A DNA stretch of 64,000 nt, taken from contig CP084617.1 of the NCBI GenBank assembly GCA_025917655.1, forward strand, positions 1,612,001 to 1,676,000, read 5' to 3'. This DNA is from Chlorella sorokiniana (lineage: Eukaryota > Chlorophyta > Trebouxiophyceae > Chlorellales > Chlorellaceae). Of this stretch, positions 1 through 10,628 are shown in pieces. The position numbers and the translations under genes are program-made. Within the stretch, counting starts at the first letter, position 1. Each line of letters opens with the position of its first letter. The notes under the pieces were generated by a model that did not search any database, was not told the origin of the DNA, and saw only the letters and a list, made by a program, of their open reading frames with translations.

Positions 1-1511
1 AGCAGATTGGCCTGGATGGAAAGGCGCAGCCAGTCTTGATTGAGATTATGTGCGTTACTGACAGCCACTGCCCGGGGTCTGCCACGCCGCACAGGCCCCA
101 CATCGCCAGAGCGCGCCGCCACACAGCCGTGTTGACGGTCAGCAGATTGGGTGCAGCGCTGACCATCCGCAGTAGTTCGTTCCTGCCAAACTCCTGCACC
201 AAACAGGCGGCAAGAATGAGCAGGCAACAGTGCTGTCGTTTCTCACTAAGAAGGGAACTCACCGCAACAAGCGCCAGCACGGCCTGCCGCAGGCGGTCCT
301 CGCTGAGTCTGCTGACCAACGGTGCACGCCGCAGCACCTTGCACCACATCTCGCGGTCAGCGCCCAGCTCCTGCTGCAGCACAGACTCTAGCGCAGCCAG
401 ATGCTCCGGGGGACTTTTCAGCAGCGGCCAATCCGACCGCACCGCTGCCACCAGTTGCTGCTGGCTGAGGCCCAGCTGCAGCAGGCTGTCAATGCGCTGC
501 TGTGAAAACTGTCCATTGAATTGCAGCAGATTTACAGCAGCTGGCTGCCCCACAAGCAGCTTTCCCAGCAGCTGTTCCCCTGTCTTGCCAACGTCGCTGG
601 CCCTGCAACCAGCAGCCAGCAGCAGCGCCAGCACCGCAATGGCTGGCTCGAAGCTGGCGCTGCCAGCTGCTGAAGGCTGCTGCTCAAAGCAGCGCGCTGC
701 CTGAGCTGCTGTTAGTCCCAGTGCCATCAGCTGCCCAAACAGCACGCCAGCACGCTGCTCCACCGGCCAGCTGAACAGCAGCGGACACCGCATAAGCAGC
801 CGCCACAGCTGCCCCTGCTCAATGCCCAGCCCGGCCAAGTAGGCGGCCACTGCTGCGCCATGGTCTTTGATGCTGTGCTGCCGCTTCCGATCAAGGGCAG
901 CCACTGCTCTCGCCAGCTCCGCCTCCCTGCCGCTCAATCCGCACTGCGCAGCAAGCGGGGCAAGCGTGGCTGCCAGATCAGGCGGTACATGCACCAGCTT
1001 GCCGCGCCCGTTCATCACTGTCTCAAACGTGTCGCTTCTATCAGCGTAGTCAGCTGAGTGCGTGCTGTAGCTGAGGCTAACGGCCTGCCACCAGCTGCTG
1101 GGCTGCTGCACAGCGCCGCCGGCCCGGCTGGTGGGCTGAGCATTCCTGGCAGGCTGTTGCAGCTGCCGCCAGCTGTTGTGTGGCAACAACCCGTATCGTC
1201 CACTGAGCTGCATAAATGTGTGGCCGGCACACACAACACAAAAATAACCTCAACAGCACCAAGCAAGGGCAGCACGCGTGCAGTCTGTGCAGCGGCTCAC
1301 TGGAGGGCTTGCTGCGGCAGGGGCGGCAAGCCCTCACCTCGCCTGCAGCAGACCAGGCCGGCTCCCAGGGCGGGACCGACACGGTGTGGATGTTAAGTTG
1401 AAAACAAGCGCTGCGCTCTATGCTGCCGCCGCCTTCTTTCGCCAGCTGTTCGCTGAAACTCGCGCAACAAAACCGCCGCAGCCTGCGGCTTGCTACACTG
1501 AGTACCCGCAT
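1..1511 (-). CDS. mTERF-like protein, array copy 0 (3' part outside window)
   Basis: This is the 5' two-thirds of an mTERF-family gene; such proteins bind organelle DNA or RNA through stacked helical mTERF repeats and act in transcription termination or RNA processing. Exon 1 is 1338-1511 (58 codons, starts MRVL, rich in Arg and Ser with few acidic residues, so probably a targeting peptide). Exon 2 is 263-1207 (315 codons, phase 0) and carries repeated L-x3-LGI...LL-x-RCPLLF motifs typical of mTERF repeats. Exon 3 starts at 193 after CAG and runs off the window. Intron 2 (194-262) is 69 nt, a multiple of three and free of stops, unlike the other copies. In exon 3 near position 75 the GC run is one base shorter than in copy 2, so the frame breaks. 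The family call is firm; function of this copy is not. Confidence 0.8.
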
Positions 1512-1760
1512 GATGAATCAAGCAGCGCCGGAGCACGACGCCCTCGAAGCCCAGCCATACGTGCAAACCAACCAGCCGCCAGCTCGCCGCTCCTAGCGTG
1601 CCGCGCTGGTGGCCACTCCTCTCTCAGCCCCAGGCCGGCATGCCCCACGCGCTTGATGCAAGTTTTGTGAATAATGGAATCTGAAACTGGTGATCTTTCA
1701 CAGCGCAAGGCCTGCAGCTAGCAACTGTGCTGCTTCAGTCACACCGGGCTGGCAAAGCAC
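1512..1760 (-). promoter_or_regulatory. Conserved upstream block, copy 0
   Basis: About 250 bp directly upstream of the mTERF start codon is closely matched at 4682-4935, 7232-7505 and 10324-10565. Landmarks shared by all four are a GTGCAAACCAA element followed by CAGCCGCC, and a farther GCGCAAGGCCTGCAGCTAG element. The position suggests promoter plus 5' UTR. No TATA box is obvious. Regulatory function is inferred from conservation and position only, and recent duplication alone could explain the similarity. Confidence 0.45.
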
Positions 1761-1799
1761 TCAAGGGATTGTTCCAGGGTGGGATGGACACGAGTCAAA

Positions 1800-2487
1800 T
1801 AAGTCCAGCACCCTCCTCATCAGCCATCAGGCTCGGTGCGGCGTGGCGGCCTGAACGCCGTGAACACTGGCCGCCTGCCGCCTCCGGCCGCACCTGCAGC
1901 TGCTGTGCGCTTCACCTGGGGCGCCTCCGTCGCCGCATCACTGTCTGGTACCGGCGGCGGGCGGATGCTGCTGCGGCTGGCACTCTGCAACATTCTGGGC
2001 TGCTGCACCTCTGGGCAGGGCGGGCAGCAGCAGGGGCCGCAGCAGCACGCGAGCCACTGCGGAGGTCACGGGCGCCAATGCAGCAGCTGCGCTGCCCCCA
2101 CACTGTCCTCGCACCCAGCTTCTGCCGCAAGCTCCGCTGCTGCTGCTGCTGCTTCCGCTGCTGCTGTGCGGAGCGGCCCCCTCGAGCGGGGGGGGGCGAC
2201 GCTTGTTGTGTGGCAGAGGGTGGGAGTGTGAGCTGTGCATGTGGATGTTGTCGGTGGCGGGCATAAGTGGGGGTGGGGGCGGTGAAGGGGTGGGGGCAAG
2301 GGCGCTGAAGGGGCATTGCTGCAGGTGTGTGGTGGTGCCTGGGAAAGATTGCATGTTTGCGTGTTTTGTGTGTAAGGGATGTCTTGAGGATGTCCCTGCG
2401 CCGCCGCCGCTGTTGGCACGCGGCACCAAGCGGCTGAGAGCCCTTGCAACCAGGGGCGATGCAGCACGTCCCCAACATGAGCTCAGG
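1800..2487 (-). pseudogene. RecQ helicase relic a
   Basis: This stretch is a mosaic of pieces of the intact RecQ gene. The C-terminal tail with the GGGRRPVF and PPRR motifs (about 1820-1880) matches the RecQ end at 10629-10690. The Q/S/A-rich part around 2050-2200 matches 10960-11100. A GT-rich piece at 2200-2270 matches the RecQ intron near 11980-12050. The DILK motif just before the helicase DE box (about 2395-2480) matches 13855-13950. The pieces keep gene order but large internal blocks are missing, including the whole helicase core. It is a decayed duplicate, not a gene. Confidence 0.75.
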
Positions 2488-2679
2488 CGGCTGCAGCCCG
2501 GCGTGTACCGCCTGCCAACCGCTTCGGGTGGGACAGACAGCGCTCAGACAGTTGTGTCTGGTCAGCCGTGTCTGATGATGGGTCTATGCTGCCATACAGT
2601 TCTGGCAATATTGCCAAACTTGGGAGTGGCAACTTGCAAAAGAAGCACAAGAGCAAAGCTAGCTTTCAATCAGTGCTGC

Positions 2680-4681
2680 CTAGCCTGGCCCGGGCCCTGG
2701 CAGCTCGTAGCTCCTCCTGGGCACCTGCTTCGATGCAACCTGCAGCGCAACAGGCAGCAGACGCTGCAGCCGCGTCGCCTCTGCCGCTGCCGCCGCCGCC
2801 AGCTGCTGCCAGGCAGGCAGCTGCTCCAAGCTGCCCCTGAACGCAGCCCAGCGGCCGCTGTCCACGCCCAGCTGCTCCAGCTGCTGCTCAAAGGCTGCGT
2901 CGCTCAGAGCAGCCACATCGCCGACACTGAGGAACAGTGGCTCGCCTGCTGCCTTCTTGTTGACAGGCAGCCCCCTGCTGCCGCCACTCGTGACGCGCGA
3001 CGCGTTTGTCTGCTACCAGCAGCGGCAACAGGCCGGCCTGCTCCAGGAACAGAAGGCGCCCTGCCAATTGCTCAGCCGTAGAGCGGCTGACATAGCTGGC
3101 AAACCGCTCGATGACCTCGGCTGCTGATGGCTGCCAGGGCAGGTAGTGCTGCAGTGCCAGCAGGTTGGCCTGGATGGACAAGCGCTGCCAGTCATGCTTG
3201 AGAACCTCTGCGCAATTGACGGCCACCGCCCGGGGTCTGCCACGCCGCACAGGCCCCACACCGCCAGAGCACGCTGCCATAAAGCCGTGCGGACGGTCAA
3301 GAGAAGAGGTGCAGCGCTGACCATCCGCAGCGCTTCTTCCCTGCCAAAGACCTGCGACAGAGAAACAGTTAGAGTGGGCAGGCAACAGTGCTGATCGTTG
3401 CTCATAAAAATGGGAACTCACCGCAACAAGCGCCAGCAAGCCCTGCCGCAGGCGGTCCTCGTTGGATCTGCTGACCAACGGTGCATGCCGCAGCACCTTG
3501 CACCATACCTCGCGGCCAGCGCCCAGCTCCTGCTGCAGCACAGCCTCTAGCCCAGCCAGGCGCTCTGAGGTACGATTAAGTAGCGACCACTCCGACCGCA
3601 CTGCTGCCACCAGCTGCTGCTGGCTGAGGCCCACCTGCAGCAGGCTGTCAATGCGCTGCTGCAGACACTGCCCGCCATACAACAACAGTTGGGATGCCGC
3701 TGGCTGCCTGACAAGCAGCTCTCCCAGCAGCTGCTCCCCTGTCTTGCCAACGTCACCGGCCCTGCACCCACCTGCGAGCAGCGGCGGCAGCACCGCAGTG
3801 GCTGGCTCGAAACTGGGTGTTGTAGCTGCAGAACGTTGCTGCTCAAAACAGCGCGCTGCCTGAGCCGCATTAAGCCCCAGCGCCATCAGCTGCCCAAACA
3901 GCACGCCAGCACGCTGCGCCGCCGGCCAGCTGAACAGGTAAGGGCAGCGCAGCAGCAGCCGCCCCAGCTGCCCCTGCTTGATGCCCTGCTCGATGCCCAG
4001 GCCGGCCAAGTAGGCTGCCACTGCTGCGCCATGGTCTTTAATGCCCTGCTGCCGCTTCCGGTCAAGGGCAGCCACTGCTCTCGCCAGCTTTGCCTCCCTG
4101 CCGCTCAATCCGCACTGCGCAGCCAGCGGGGCAAGCGTGCCCGCCATGTCAGGCGGTACGGGCACCAGCTTGCCGCGCCCGTTCATCACTGTCTCAAACG
4201 TGTTGCTGCTATCAGCGCTTTCAGCTGACTGCGTGCTGTGGCTGAGGCTGGCGGCCTGCCAACAGCTGCTGGGCTGCCGCACAGCGCTGCCTGCTTGGCT
4301 GGTGGGCTGGGCAAGTGAAACAGGCTGGCGCAGCTGCCGCCAGCTGTTGGTTGGCGACAACCCATTTCGTCCATTGAGCTGCGTGCATGTGCGGACGGCA
4401 CACACAGCACAGCACTAACCTCAACAGCACCAAGCAAGGGCAGCATGCGTGCAACCTGTGCAGTGGCTCACTGGAGGGCTTGCGACGGCGGCAGCGGCAC
4501 CCCTCACCTCGCCTGCCGTATAAAAAGACGGCTCCCAGGGCGGGCCCGACACGGTGTGGACACACTGGTTAGAAGCAGCGCTGCACTGTATGCTGCTGCC
4601 GCCTTCCTTCGCCAGCTGATCGCTGAAACTCGCGAAACAAAACCGCCGCAGCCTGCGGCTTGCTACAATGAGTACACGCAT
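2680..4681 (-). CDS. mTERF-like protein, array copy 1 (frame broken twice in exon 3)
   Basis: This copy has three exons: 4508-4681 (58 codons, Arg/Ser-rich N-terminus), 3422-4378 (319 codons, mTERF repeats) and 2680-3351. Introns have GTGAGG/GTGAGT donors and CAG acceptors with phase 0 joins. Exon 3 begins VFGREEALRMVS and should run to a stop at 2680. Two frame changes relative to copy 2 are visible: one base is missing in the C run near 3235 (after VADP), and two bases are missing near 2975 (after EWRQQ). Together they restore the original frame, but the stretch between is read out of frame and gives a stop near 3013. Either the gene is decaying or the G/C runs are under-called in the assembly. 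A 505-codon open frame at 2888-4405 reads through intron 2 and is not the true product. Confidence 0.75.
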
Positions 4682-4935
4682 GACCAACGAAGGAGCGCCG
4701 GATCACGGCGCCCTTAAAGCCCAGCCATCCGTGCAAACCAACCAGCCGCCAGCTCGCCGCTCCGAGCGTGCCGCGCTGGTGGCCACTCCTCTCTCGGCCT
4801 CAGGCTGGCATGACCGCGCCCTTGATGCAAGTCATGCGAATGAGGAAGGCCTGTCCTGGTGATCAATCCTTTACAGCGCAAGGCCTGCAGCTAGCTCTTG
4901 TGCTGCTCCAGTCACACGGCATTGGCAAGCGAGCG
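4682..4935 (-). promoter_or_regulatory. Conserved upstream block, copy 1
   Basis: This is the second copy of the block upstream of the array mTERF genes. It is followed within about 100 bp by the downstream block of the next unit at 5047, with no RecQ relic between, so here the ancestral RecQ part is deleted entirely. Confidence 0.45.
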
Positions 4936-5220
4936 AGGGGTGGGGCTGCCTCAGGGTGGAATGATGCGAGTCAGTGATTCACCCCAGCATCCTGGCCACC
5001 GGGCGCTGACAGGCAGGCAAAGAAGACTGCGCACATGCCCTCCCTTGCAGCGCAGGCGGCTGTAGCCTGGCGTGTACCGCCTGCCGACCGCTTTAGGCAC
5101 AGCGCTCAGACAGCTGCGTGTTGGCAGCTGTGTCTGGTGATGGGTCTGTGTTGCCGTAAGGCTCTGGTAATGTTGCCAAACTTGGGTGTGACAACGTGCA
5201 TGTGGGGCACAGGAGCAACG

Positions 5221-7231
5221 CTAGCTTTCACTCAGTGCTGCCAAGCCTGGCCCGGCCCCCGGCAGCTCGTAGCTCCGCCTGGGCACCTGCTTCGCTGCAA
5301 CCTGCGGCTCCAAAGGCAGCAATTCCTGCAGCCGTGCTGCCTCCGACACTGCGGCCGCTGTCAGCTGCTGCCAGGCAGGCAGCTGCTCCAGGCTCACCCT
5401 GAACGCCATCCAGCTGCTGCTGTGCATGCCCAGCTGCTCCAGCTGCTGCTCAAAAGCTGCATCGCTCAGAATAGCCACATCGCTGACACTGATGAACAGC
5501 GGCTTGCCTGCTGCCTTCTTGTTGACAGGCAGACCCCTCTGCAGCCGCTCCTCCTGCCGCGCAACGCGTTTGTCTGCCACCAGCAGCGGCAGCAGGCCGG
5601 CCTGCTCCAGCAACAGCAGGCGCCCTGCCAGTCGCTCGGTAGAACACTTGCCGACATAGCTGGCAAACTGCTCAATCACCTCGGCTGCTGATGGCTGCCA
5701 GGGCAGGTAGCGCTGCAGTGCCAACAGGTTGGCCTGGATGGACAGGCGCAGCCAGTCTTGGTGGAGAGTTTGAGCGCGTTTGACGGCCACCGCCCGGGGG
5801 TCTGCCACGCCGCACAGGCCCCACACCGCCAAAGCGCGCCGCAACACAGCAGTGTGGACGGTCAGCAAATGGGGTGCAGCGCTGACCATCCGAAGAACTT
5901 CTTCCCTGCCAAACTCCTGCGTCAACATGCAGTGAGTGGGCAGGCAAAAGAGTGCTGATCATTGCTCTTTGAGATGGGCACTCACCGCAACAAACGCCAG
6001 CACGCGCTGCCGCAGGCGGTCCTCGCTAAGTCTGTTGACCAATGGTGCATGCCGCAGCACTTTGCACCATACCTCGCGGTCAGCACCAAGCTCCTGCTGC
6101 AGCACAGCCTCAAGCGCAGCCAGGTGCTCCGGAGAACTTTTCAGCAGCGACAAATCCGACCGCAGAGCTGCCACCAGCTGCCGCTGGCTGAGGCCCAGTT
6201 GCAGCAGGCTGTCAATGCGCTGCTGCAAACACTGCCCATTGAACTGCAGCAGGACGGATGCCGCTGGCTGCCTGACAAGCAGCTCTCCCAGCAGCTGCTC
6301 GTCCGTCTTGCCGACGTCAATGGCCCTGCACCCAGATGCCAGCAGCGGCGCCAGGACTGGAATGGCTTGCGCGAAGCTGGGACTGGAAGCTGCGAGAGGC
6401 TGCTGCTCAAAGCAGCGCGCTGCCTGTACTGCGTTCAATACCAGCGCCATCAGCTGCTCAAACAGCACGCCAGCACGCTGCTCCTCTGGCCAGCTGAACA
6501 ACAGCGGACACCGCATCAGCAGCCGCCCCAACTGGCCCTGCTCAATGCCCAGGCCGGCCAAGTAGGCTGCCACTGCTGTGCCATGGTATTTGAAGGCCTG
6601 CTGCCGCTTCTGGTCAAGGGCAGCCACTGCTCTCGCCAGCTCCGCCTCCCTGCCGCTCAAGCCGCACTGCGCAGACAGCGGGGCAAGCGTGCCCGCCAGG
6701 TCAGGCGGTACGGGCACCAGCTTGCCACGCCGGGTCACCACCGTCTCTAATGTGATCATGCTGTCGGCATCATCAGTAGACTGCTTGCTGTGGCTGAGGC
6801 TGGCAGCCTGCCAATAGCTGCTGGGCTGCCGCACAGCGCTGCCGGATCGGCCGGTGGGCTGAGCAAGCGCAGCAGGCTGGTGCAACTGCCGCCAGCTGGT
6901 TGGCAACAATCCATGTCGTCCATTAAGCTGCGTGCATGTGTGGCCGGCATGCAGATCTTTGCAGTCACCTCGACAGCACCGAGCAAGGCCAGCATGCGTG
7001 CAGTCTGTGCAGAGGCTCCCTGGAGGGCTTGCGGCGGTAGGAGCGGCAAGCCCTCACCTCGCCTGCCGCAATACCGGACGGCTCCCAGAGCGGGCCCAAC
7101 ACGGCGTGGGTACACTGGTCAGAAGCAGCGCTGCACTGTACGTTGCCGCCGCCTTCCTTCGCCAGCTGATCGCTGAAACTCGCGGAACACAACCGCCGCA
7201 GCCTACGGCTCGCAGCATTCAATGTGCGCAT
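5221..7231 (-). CDS. mTERF-like protein, array copy 2 (intact)
   Basis: This is the only array copy that reads cleanly from start to stop. Exons are 7058-7231, 5986-6927 and 5221-5916, giving 58+314+231 = 603 residues. All joins are phase 0 with GTGAG donors and CAG acceptors. The first about 35 residues are Arg/Ser/Leu-rich without Asp or Glu, as expected for a mitochondrial or plastid transit peptide. Residues about 150-370 hold mTERF repeats (for example AAYLAGLGIEQGQLGRLL and CPLLFSW). Residues about 373-600 form a Leu/Ala/Gln-rich helical region starting EFGREEVLRMVS, with AVWGLCGVADPRAVAV kept in frame. mTERF proteins act on organelle nucleic acids; the specific target is unknown. A GCGTGTACCGCC element and the 3' flank at 5047-5220 are shared with the other units. 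Confidence 0.85.
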
Positions 7232-7505
7232 GATGAATCAAGCAGCGCCGGAGCACGACGCCCTTCAAGCCCAGCCATCCGTGCAAACCAATCAGCCGCC
7301 CGCTCGCCGCTCCTAGCGTGCCGCGCTGGTGGCCACTCCTCTCTCAGCCTCAGACTGGCATGACCGCGCCTTTGATGATAGTTTGCGGTTTGATGATGAT
7401 TCGCGGTCCAAATAACCCTTTCCTGGTAATCTCTCATAGCGCAAGGCCTGCAGCTAGCTCTTGTGCTGCCCCAGTCACACGGGGGCTGGCAAGCGGTAAA
7501 GGTGT
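7232..7505 (-). promoter_or_regulatory. Conserved upstream block, copy 2
   Basis: This is the third copy of the shared upstream block. It differs from the others by about 40 extra bases around 7375-7425, a TGATGAT-rich insertion. This is the block in front of the only intact array gene. Confidence 0.45.
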
Positions 7506-7507
7506 GG

Positions 7508-8130
7508 GGCGGTTCCCTGGTGTGCGCCGATGCAGCAGCTGCATCGCCCCCGCACTGTCCTTGCACCCAGCTGCCGCTGCCACCTCCGCTGCTGCTGCTG
7601 CCGCTGCTGCCGCTGTGCGCGCGGCCCCCTCGAGCGTTTGGGGCCAACTGCACCCGCGGCAGCCTGCCCTGCTGCGGCCTGCGCTGCTGCATCAGGGCGC
7701 GGGCTGTGGCAAAAGGATCAGCCCCTTCCCGCTCCGCGCTCCCCGCCTCGCTGCTGCCTCCCGGCAAACCCGCTGCGCTGCTGCTCTCGGCGTGCAAACG
7801 CTTGCCCCTCTGGCGTGCCAGCTCCTCACCCCTGAATCCGTGTCGCAGCGATCAAAGGGGTCTGCCGCTGCCTCCCCTCCCTTGCTCGCCGCCGCCGCCG
7901 CCCCCTGGCGCCGCTCCGCGCAGCTGAACGCCCGCCCCCGCAAGTTGCCGTTGCTGCTTGGAGGCCAGCACCCAACTCATCAATCGCAAAGGAGCACAGC
8001 CGGCCGGCGGCATGCACCTCCTTCAGGATGTCCCTGCGCAGCCGCCGCCGTTGGCACACGGCACCAAGCGGCTGAGAGCGTTTGCAGCCAGGCGGCCACG
8101 CAGCACGTCCGCAAGGCGCAGCGCAGGCGG
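7508..8130 (-). pseudogene. RecQ helicase relic b, internally deleted
   Basis: The low-coordinate part (about 7510-7925) matches the RecQ C-terminal coding region at 11000-11400, including the AAADPFDRC and [13 protein letters not shown] type segments. The high-coordinate part (about 7930-8125) matches 13765-13951, which holds the [19 protein letters not shown] segment and the start of the intron behind it. The two are fused near 7928 at a short shared CGCCCG sequence, removing about 2.4 kb that encode helicase motifs III-VI and the zinc-binding module. The former splice donor after AIDE is TTGGGT here instead of GTGGGT. It is a deletion relic and cannot encode a helicase. Confidence 0.75.
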
Positions 8131-8297
8131 CTGCAGCCTGGCGTGTACCGCCTGCCGAACGCTTCAAGAGGAATGGACAGCGCTCAGACAGCTGCGTCTG
8201 GTAAGCTGTGTCTGGTGATGGGTCGTGCTGCCATACGGCTCTGACAATGTTGCCAATCTTGGGAGTGGCAACTTGCAAGCGGAGCACAGGAGCAAAG

Positions 8298-10323
8298 CTA
8301 GCTTTCACTCAGTGCTGCCAAGCCTGGCCTGGCCCCCGGCAGCTCGTAGCTCCGCCTGGGCACCTGCTTGGCTGCAATCTGCAGATCCAGAGGCAGCAGA
8401 CGCTGCAGCCGCGCCGTTTCCGCCGCCGCGGCCGCCGTCAGCTGCTGCCAGGCAGGCAGACGCTCCAAGCTGCCCCTGAAGGCAGCCCAGCGGCCGCTGT
8501 CCACGCCCAGCTGCTCCAGCTGCTGCTCAAAAGCTGCGTCGCTCAGAGCAGCCACATCACGAACACTGATGAACAGTGGCTCGCCGGCTGCCTTCTTGTT
8601 GACAGGCAGCCCCCACTGCTGCCGCCACTCCCGAAGCGCGATGCGTTTGTCTGCCACCAGCAGCGGTAGCAGGCCGGCCTGCTCCAGCAACAGCAGCCGT
8701 CCGGCCAGTCGCTCAGCTGCATAGCAGCCGACATAGCTGGCAAACCGCTCAATCACCTCGGCTGCTGATGGCTGCCAGGGCAGGTAGCGCTGCAGTGCCA
8801 GCAGGTTGGCCTGGACAGACAGGCGCAGCCAGTCATAGTGGAGATTACTTGCGTCATTGATGGCAACAGCCGGGGGTCTGCCACGTCGGACAGGCCCCAC
8901 ACCGCCAGAGCGCGCCGCCACACAGCCGTGCGGACGGTCAACAAAAGAGGTGCAGCGCTGACCATCCGAAGAACTTCTTCCCCGCCAAACTCCTGCACCA
9001 AACAGGCAGCCAGAATGAGCAAGCAACAGTAATGACTAATGCTACTATAGATGGGAACTCACCGCAACAAGCGCCAGCACGCCCTGCCGCAGGCGGTCCT
9101 CGCTGGTTCTGACGACCAACGTTGCGCGCCGCAGCACCTTGCACCACACCTTGCGGTCAGCGCCCAGCTCCTGCTGCAGCACAGTCTCAAGCGCAGCCAG
9201 GCGCTCTGAGGTACGATTAAGTAGCGACCATTCCTGCCGCACTGCTGCCACCAGCTGTTGCTGGCTGAGGCCCAGCTGCAGCAGGCTGTCAATGCGCTGC
9301 TGCAGACACTGCCCGTCATACGTCAACAGTTGGGATGCCGCTGGCTGCCTGACAAGCAGCTCTCCCAGCAGCTGCTCGCCCGTCTTGCCAACATCGCTGG
9401 TCCTGCACCCAGCAGCCAGCAGCGGCGCCAGCACCGCAATAGCAGACGCGAAGGCGGGGCTTAGAGCTGCAGAAGGCTGTTGATCGAAGCAGCGCGCTGC
9501 CTGAGCTGCTGTCAGTCCCAGCGCCACTAGCTGCCCAAACAGCACACCAGCACGCTGCTCCACCGGCCAGCTGAACAGGTATGGGCAGCGCACTAGCAGC
9601 CGCCCCAGCTGCCCCTGTCCACTGCCCTGCTCAATGCCCAGGCCGGCCAAGTAGGCTGCCACTGCTTCGACATGGTATTTGGTGCCCTGCTGCCGCTTCC
9701 GATCAAGGGCAGCCACTGCTCTCGCCAGCTCCGCCTCCCTGCCGCTCAAGCCGCACTGCGCAGCCAGCGGGGCAAGCGCGCCTGCCAGGTCAGGCGGTAC
9801 AGGCACCAGCTTGCCGCGATTTTTCGTCATTGTCTCAAAAGTGTTGCTGCTATCAGCGCTTTCAGCTGACGGCGTGCTGCAATTGAGGCTGGCGGCCTGC
9901 CAACAGCTGCTGGGCTGCCTCCAAGCGCTGCGGGCCCGGCATGTGGGCTGAACAAGTGTAGCAGGCTGGTACGGCTGCTGCCAGCTGTTGGTTGGCAACA
10001 ACCCAAGTCGTCCATTGAGCTGCGTGCATGTGTAACCGGCGCACACAACACATCAATCACCTCGACAGCACCAAGCAAGGCCAGCATATGCGTATTCTGC
10101 GCAGTGGCTCACTGGAGGGCTTGCTGCGGCAGGGGCGGCAAGCCCTCACCTCGCCTGCCGCAGAAAAGGACGGCTCCCAGGGCGGTACTGACGCTTTGTG
10201 GATGCACTGGTCGAAAGGAGCGCTGCACTGTATGCTGCCGCTGCCTTCCTTCGCCAGCTGATCGCTGAAACTCGCGAAACAAAACCGCCGCAGCCTGCGG
10301 CATGCTGCAGTCAGCACCCGCAT
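8298..10323 (-). CDS. mTERF-like protein, array copy 3 (one frame break)
   Basis: Exons are 10150-10323 (58 codons), 9063-10019 (319 codons) and 8298-8992. The N-terminus MRVLTAACRRLRRFCFASFS looks like an organelle-targeting peptide. Exon 2 carries the mTERF repeats, with RCPYLFSWPVEQRAGV as one repeat core. Exon 3 starts EFGGEEVLRMVS and ends GLAALSES, the same tail as copy 2. Near 8872, after VADPR, one base is missing compared with copy 2, so the frame changes. This is close to the site where copies 0 and 1 are also one base short, although the missing base differs. The rest of exon 3 is well conserved, which argues that either the break is very recent or it is a sequencing deletion. Confidence 0.75.
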
Positions 10324-10565
10324 GATTGATCAAGCAACGCCGGAGACGGCGCCTCGAAGCCCAGGCATCCGTGCAAACCAACCAGCCGCCAGCTCGCCGC
10401 TCCAAGCGTGGCCGCGCTGATGGCCACTCCTCTCTCAGCCTCAGACTGGCATGACCGCGCGCTTGATGCAGTCTGCAAATGTTGAAGGCCTTAACTTTCA
10501 CAGCGCAAGGCCTGCAGCTAGTTCTTGTGCTGTTTCAGTCACACGACGCGGGCAAGCGCTTGAGG
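10324..10565 (-). promoter_or_regulatory. Conserved upstream block, copy 3
   Basis: This is the fourth copy of the shared upstream block. It lies only about 60-300 bp downstream of the RecQ stop codon, so RecQ and this mTERF copy are closely spaced neighbours on the same strand. Confidence 0.45.
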
Positions 10566-10628
10566 AATGGGGGCTGTTTTTCTGGGTGGAGTGACGCGAG
10601 TCAGTGAATCAGCCCTGCACCCTCATCA

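Larger units (their letters stand above)
1..10600 (-). repeat. Tandem array of RecQ-mTERF cassettes (four units)
   Basis: Four mTERF-like genes lie head to tail on the minus strand (upstream of 1511, 2680-4681, 5221-7231, 8298-10323). Each has the same three-exon structure and the same roughly 240 bp upstream block. Three units also share a downstream block of about 180 bp (2488-2679, 5047-5220, 8131-8297). Between unit 0 and unit 1, and between unit 2 and unit 3, sit fragments homologous to the intact RecQ gene that ends at 10629. Between units 1 and 2 the RecQ part is gone. The simplest reading is a duplicated two-gene cassette with later deletions of RecQ. The array runs off the left edge of the window, so the copy number is a minimum. 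Confidence 0.85.

Noticed and set aside
2888-4405. 505-codon minus-strand open frame as a single-exon gene
   Set aside because: It begins at a GTG, reads through the conserved GTGAGT intron, and continues in the wrong frame for part of exon 3. The three-exon model seen in the other copies explains it.
7826-8308. Relic b as a short functional helicase-related gene
   Set aside because: It lacks Walker A, motifs III-VI and the zinc module; it is a deletion fusion of two RecQ parts.
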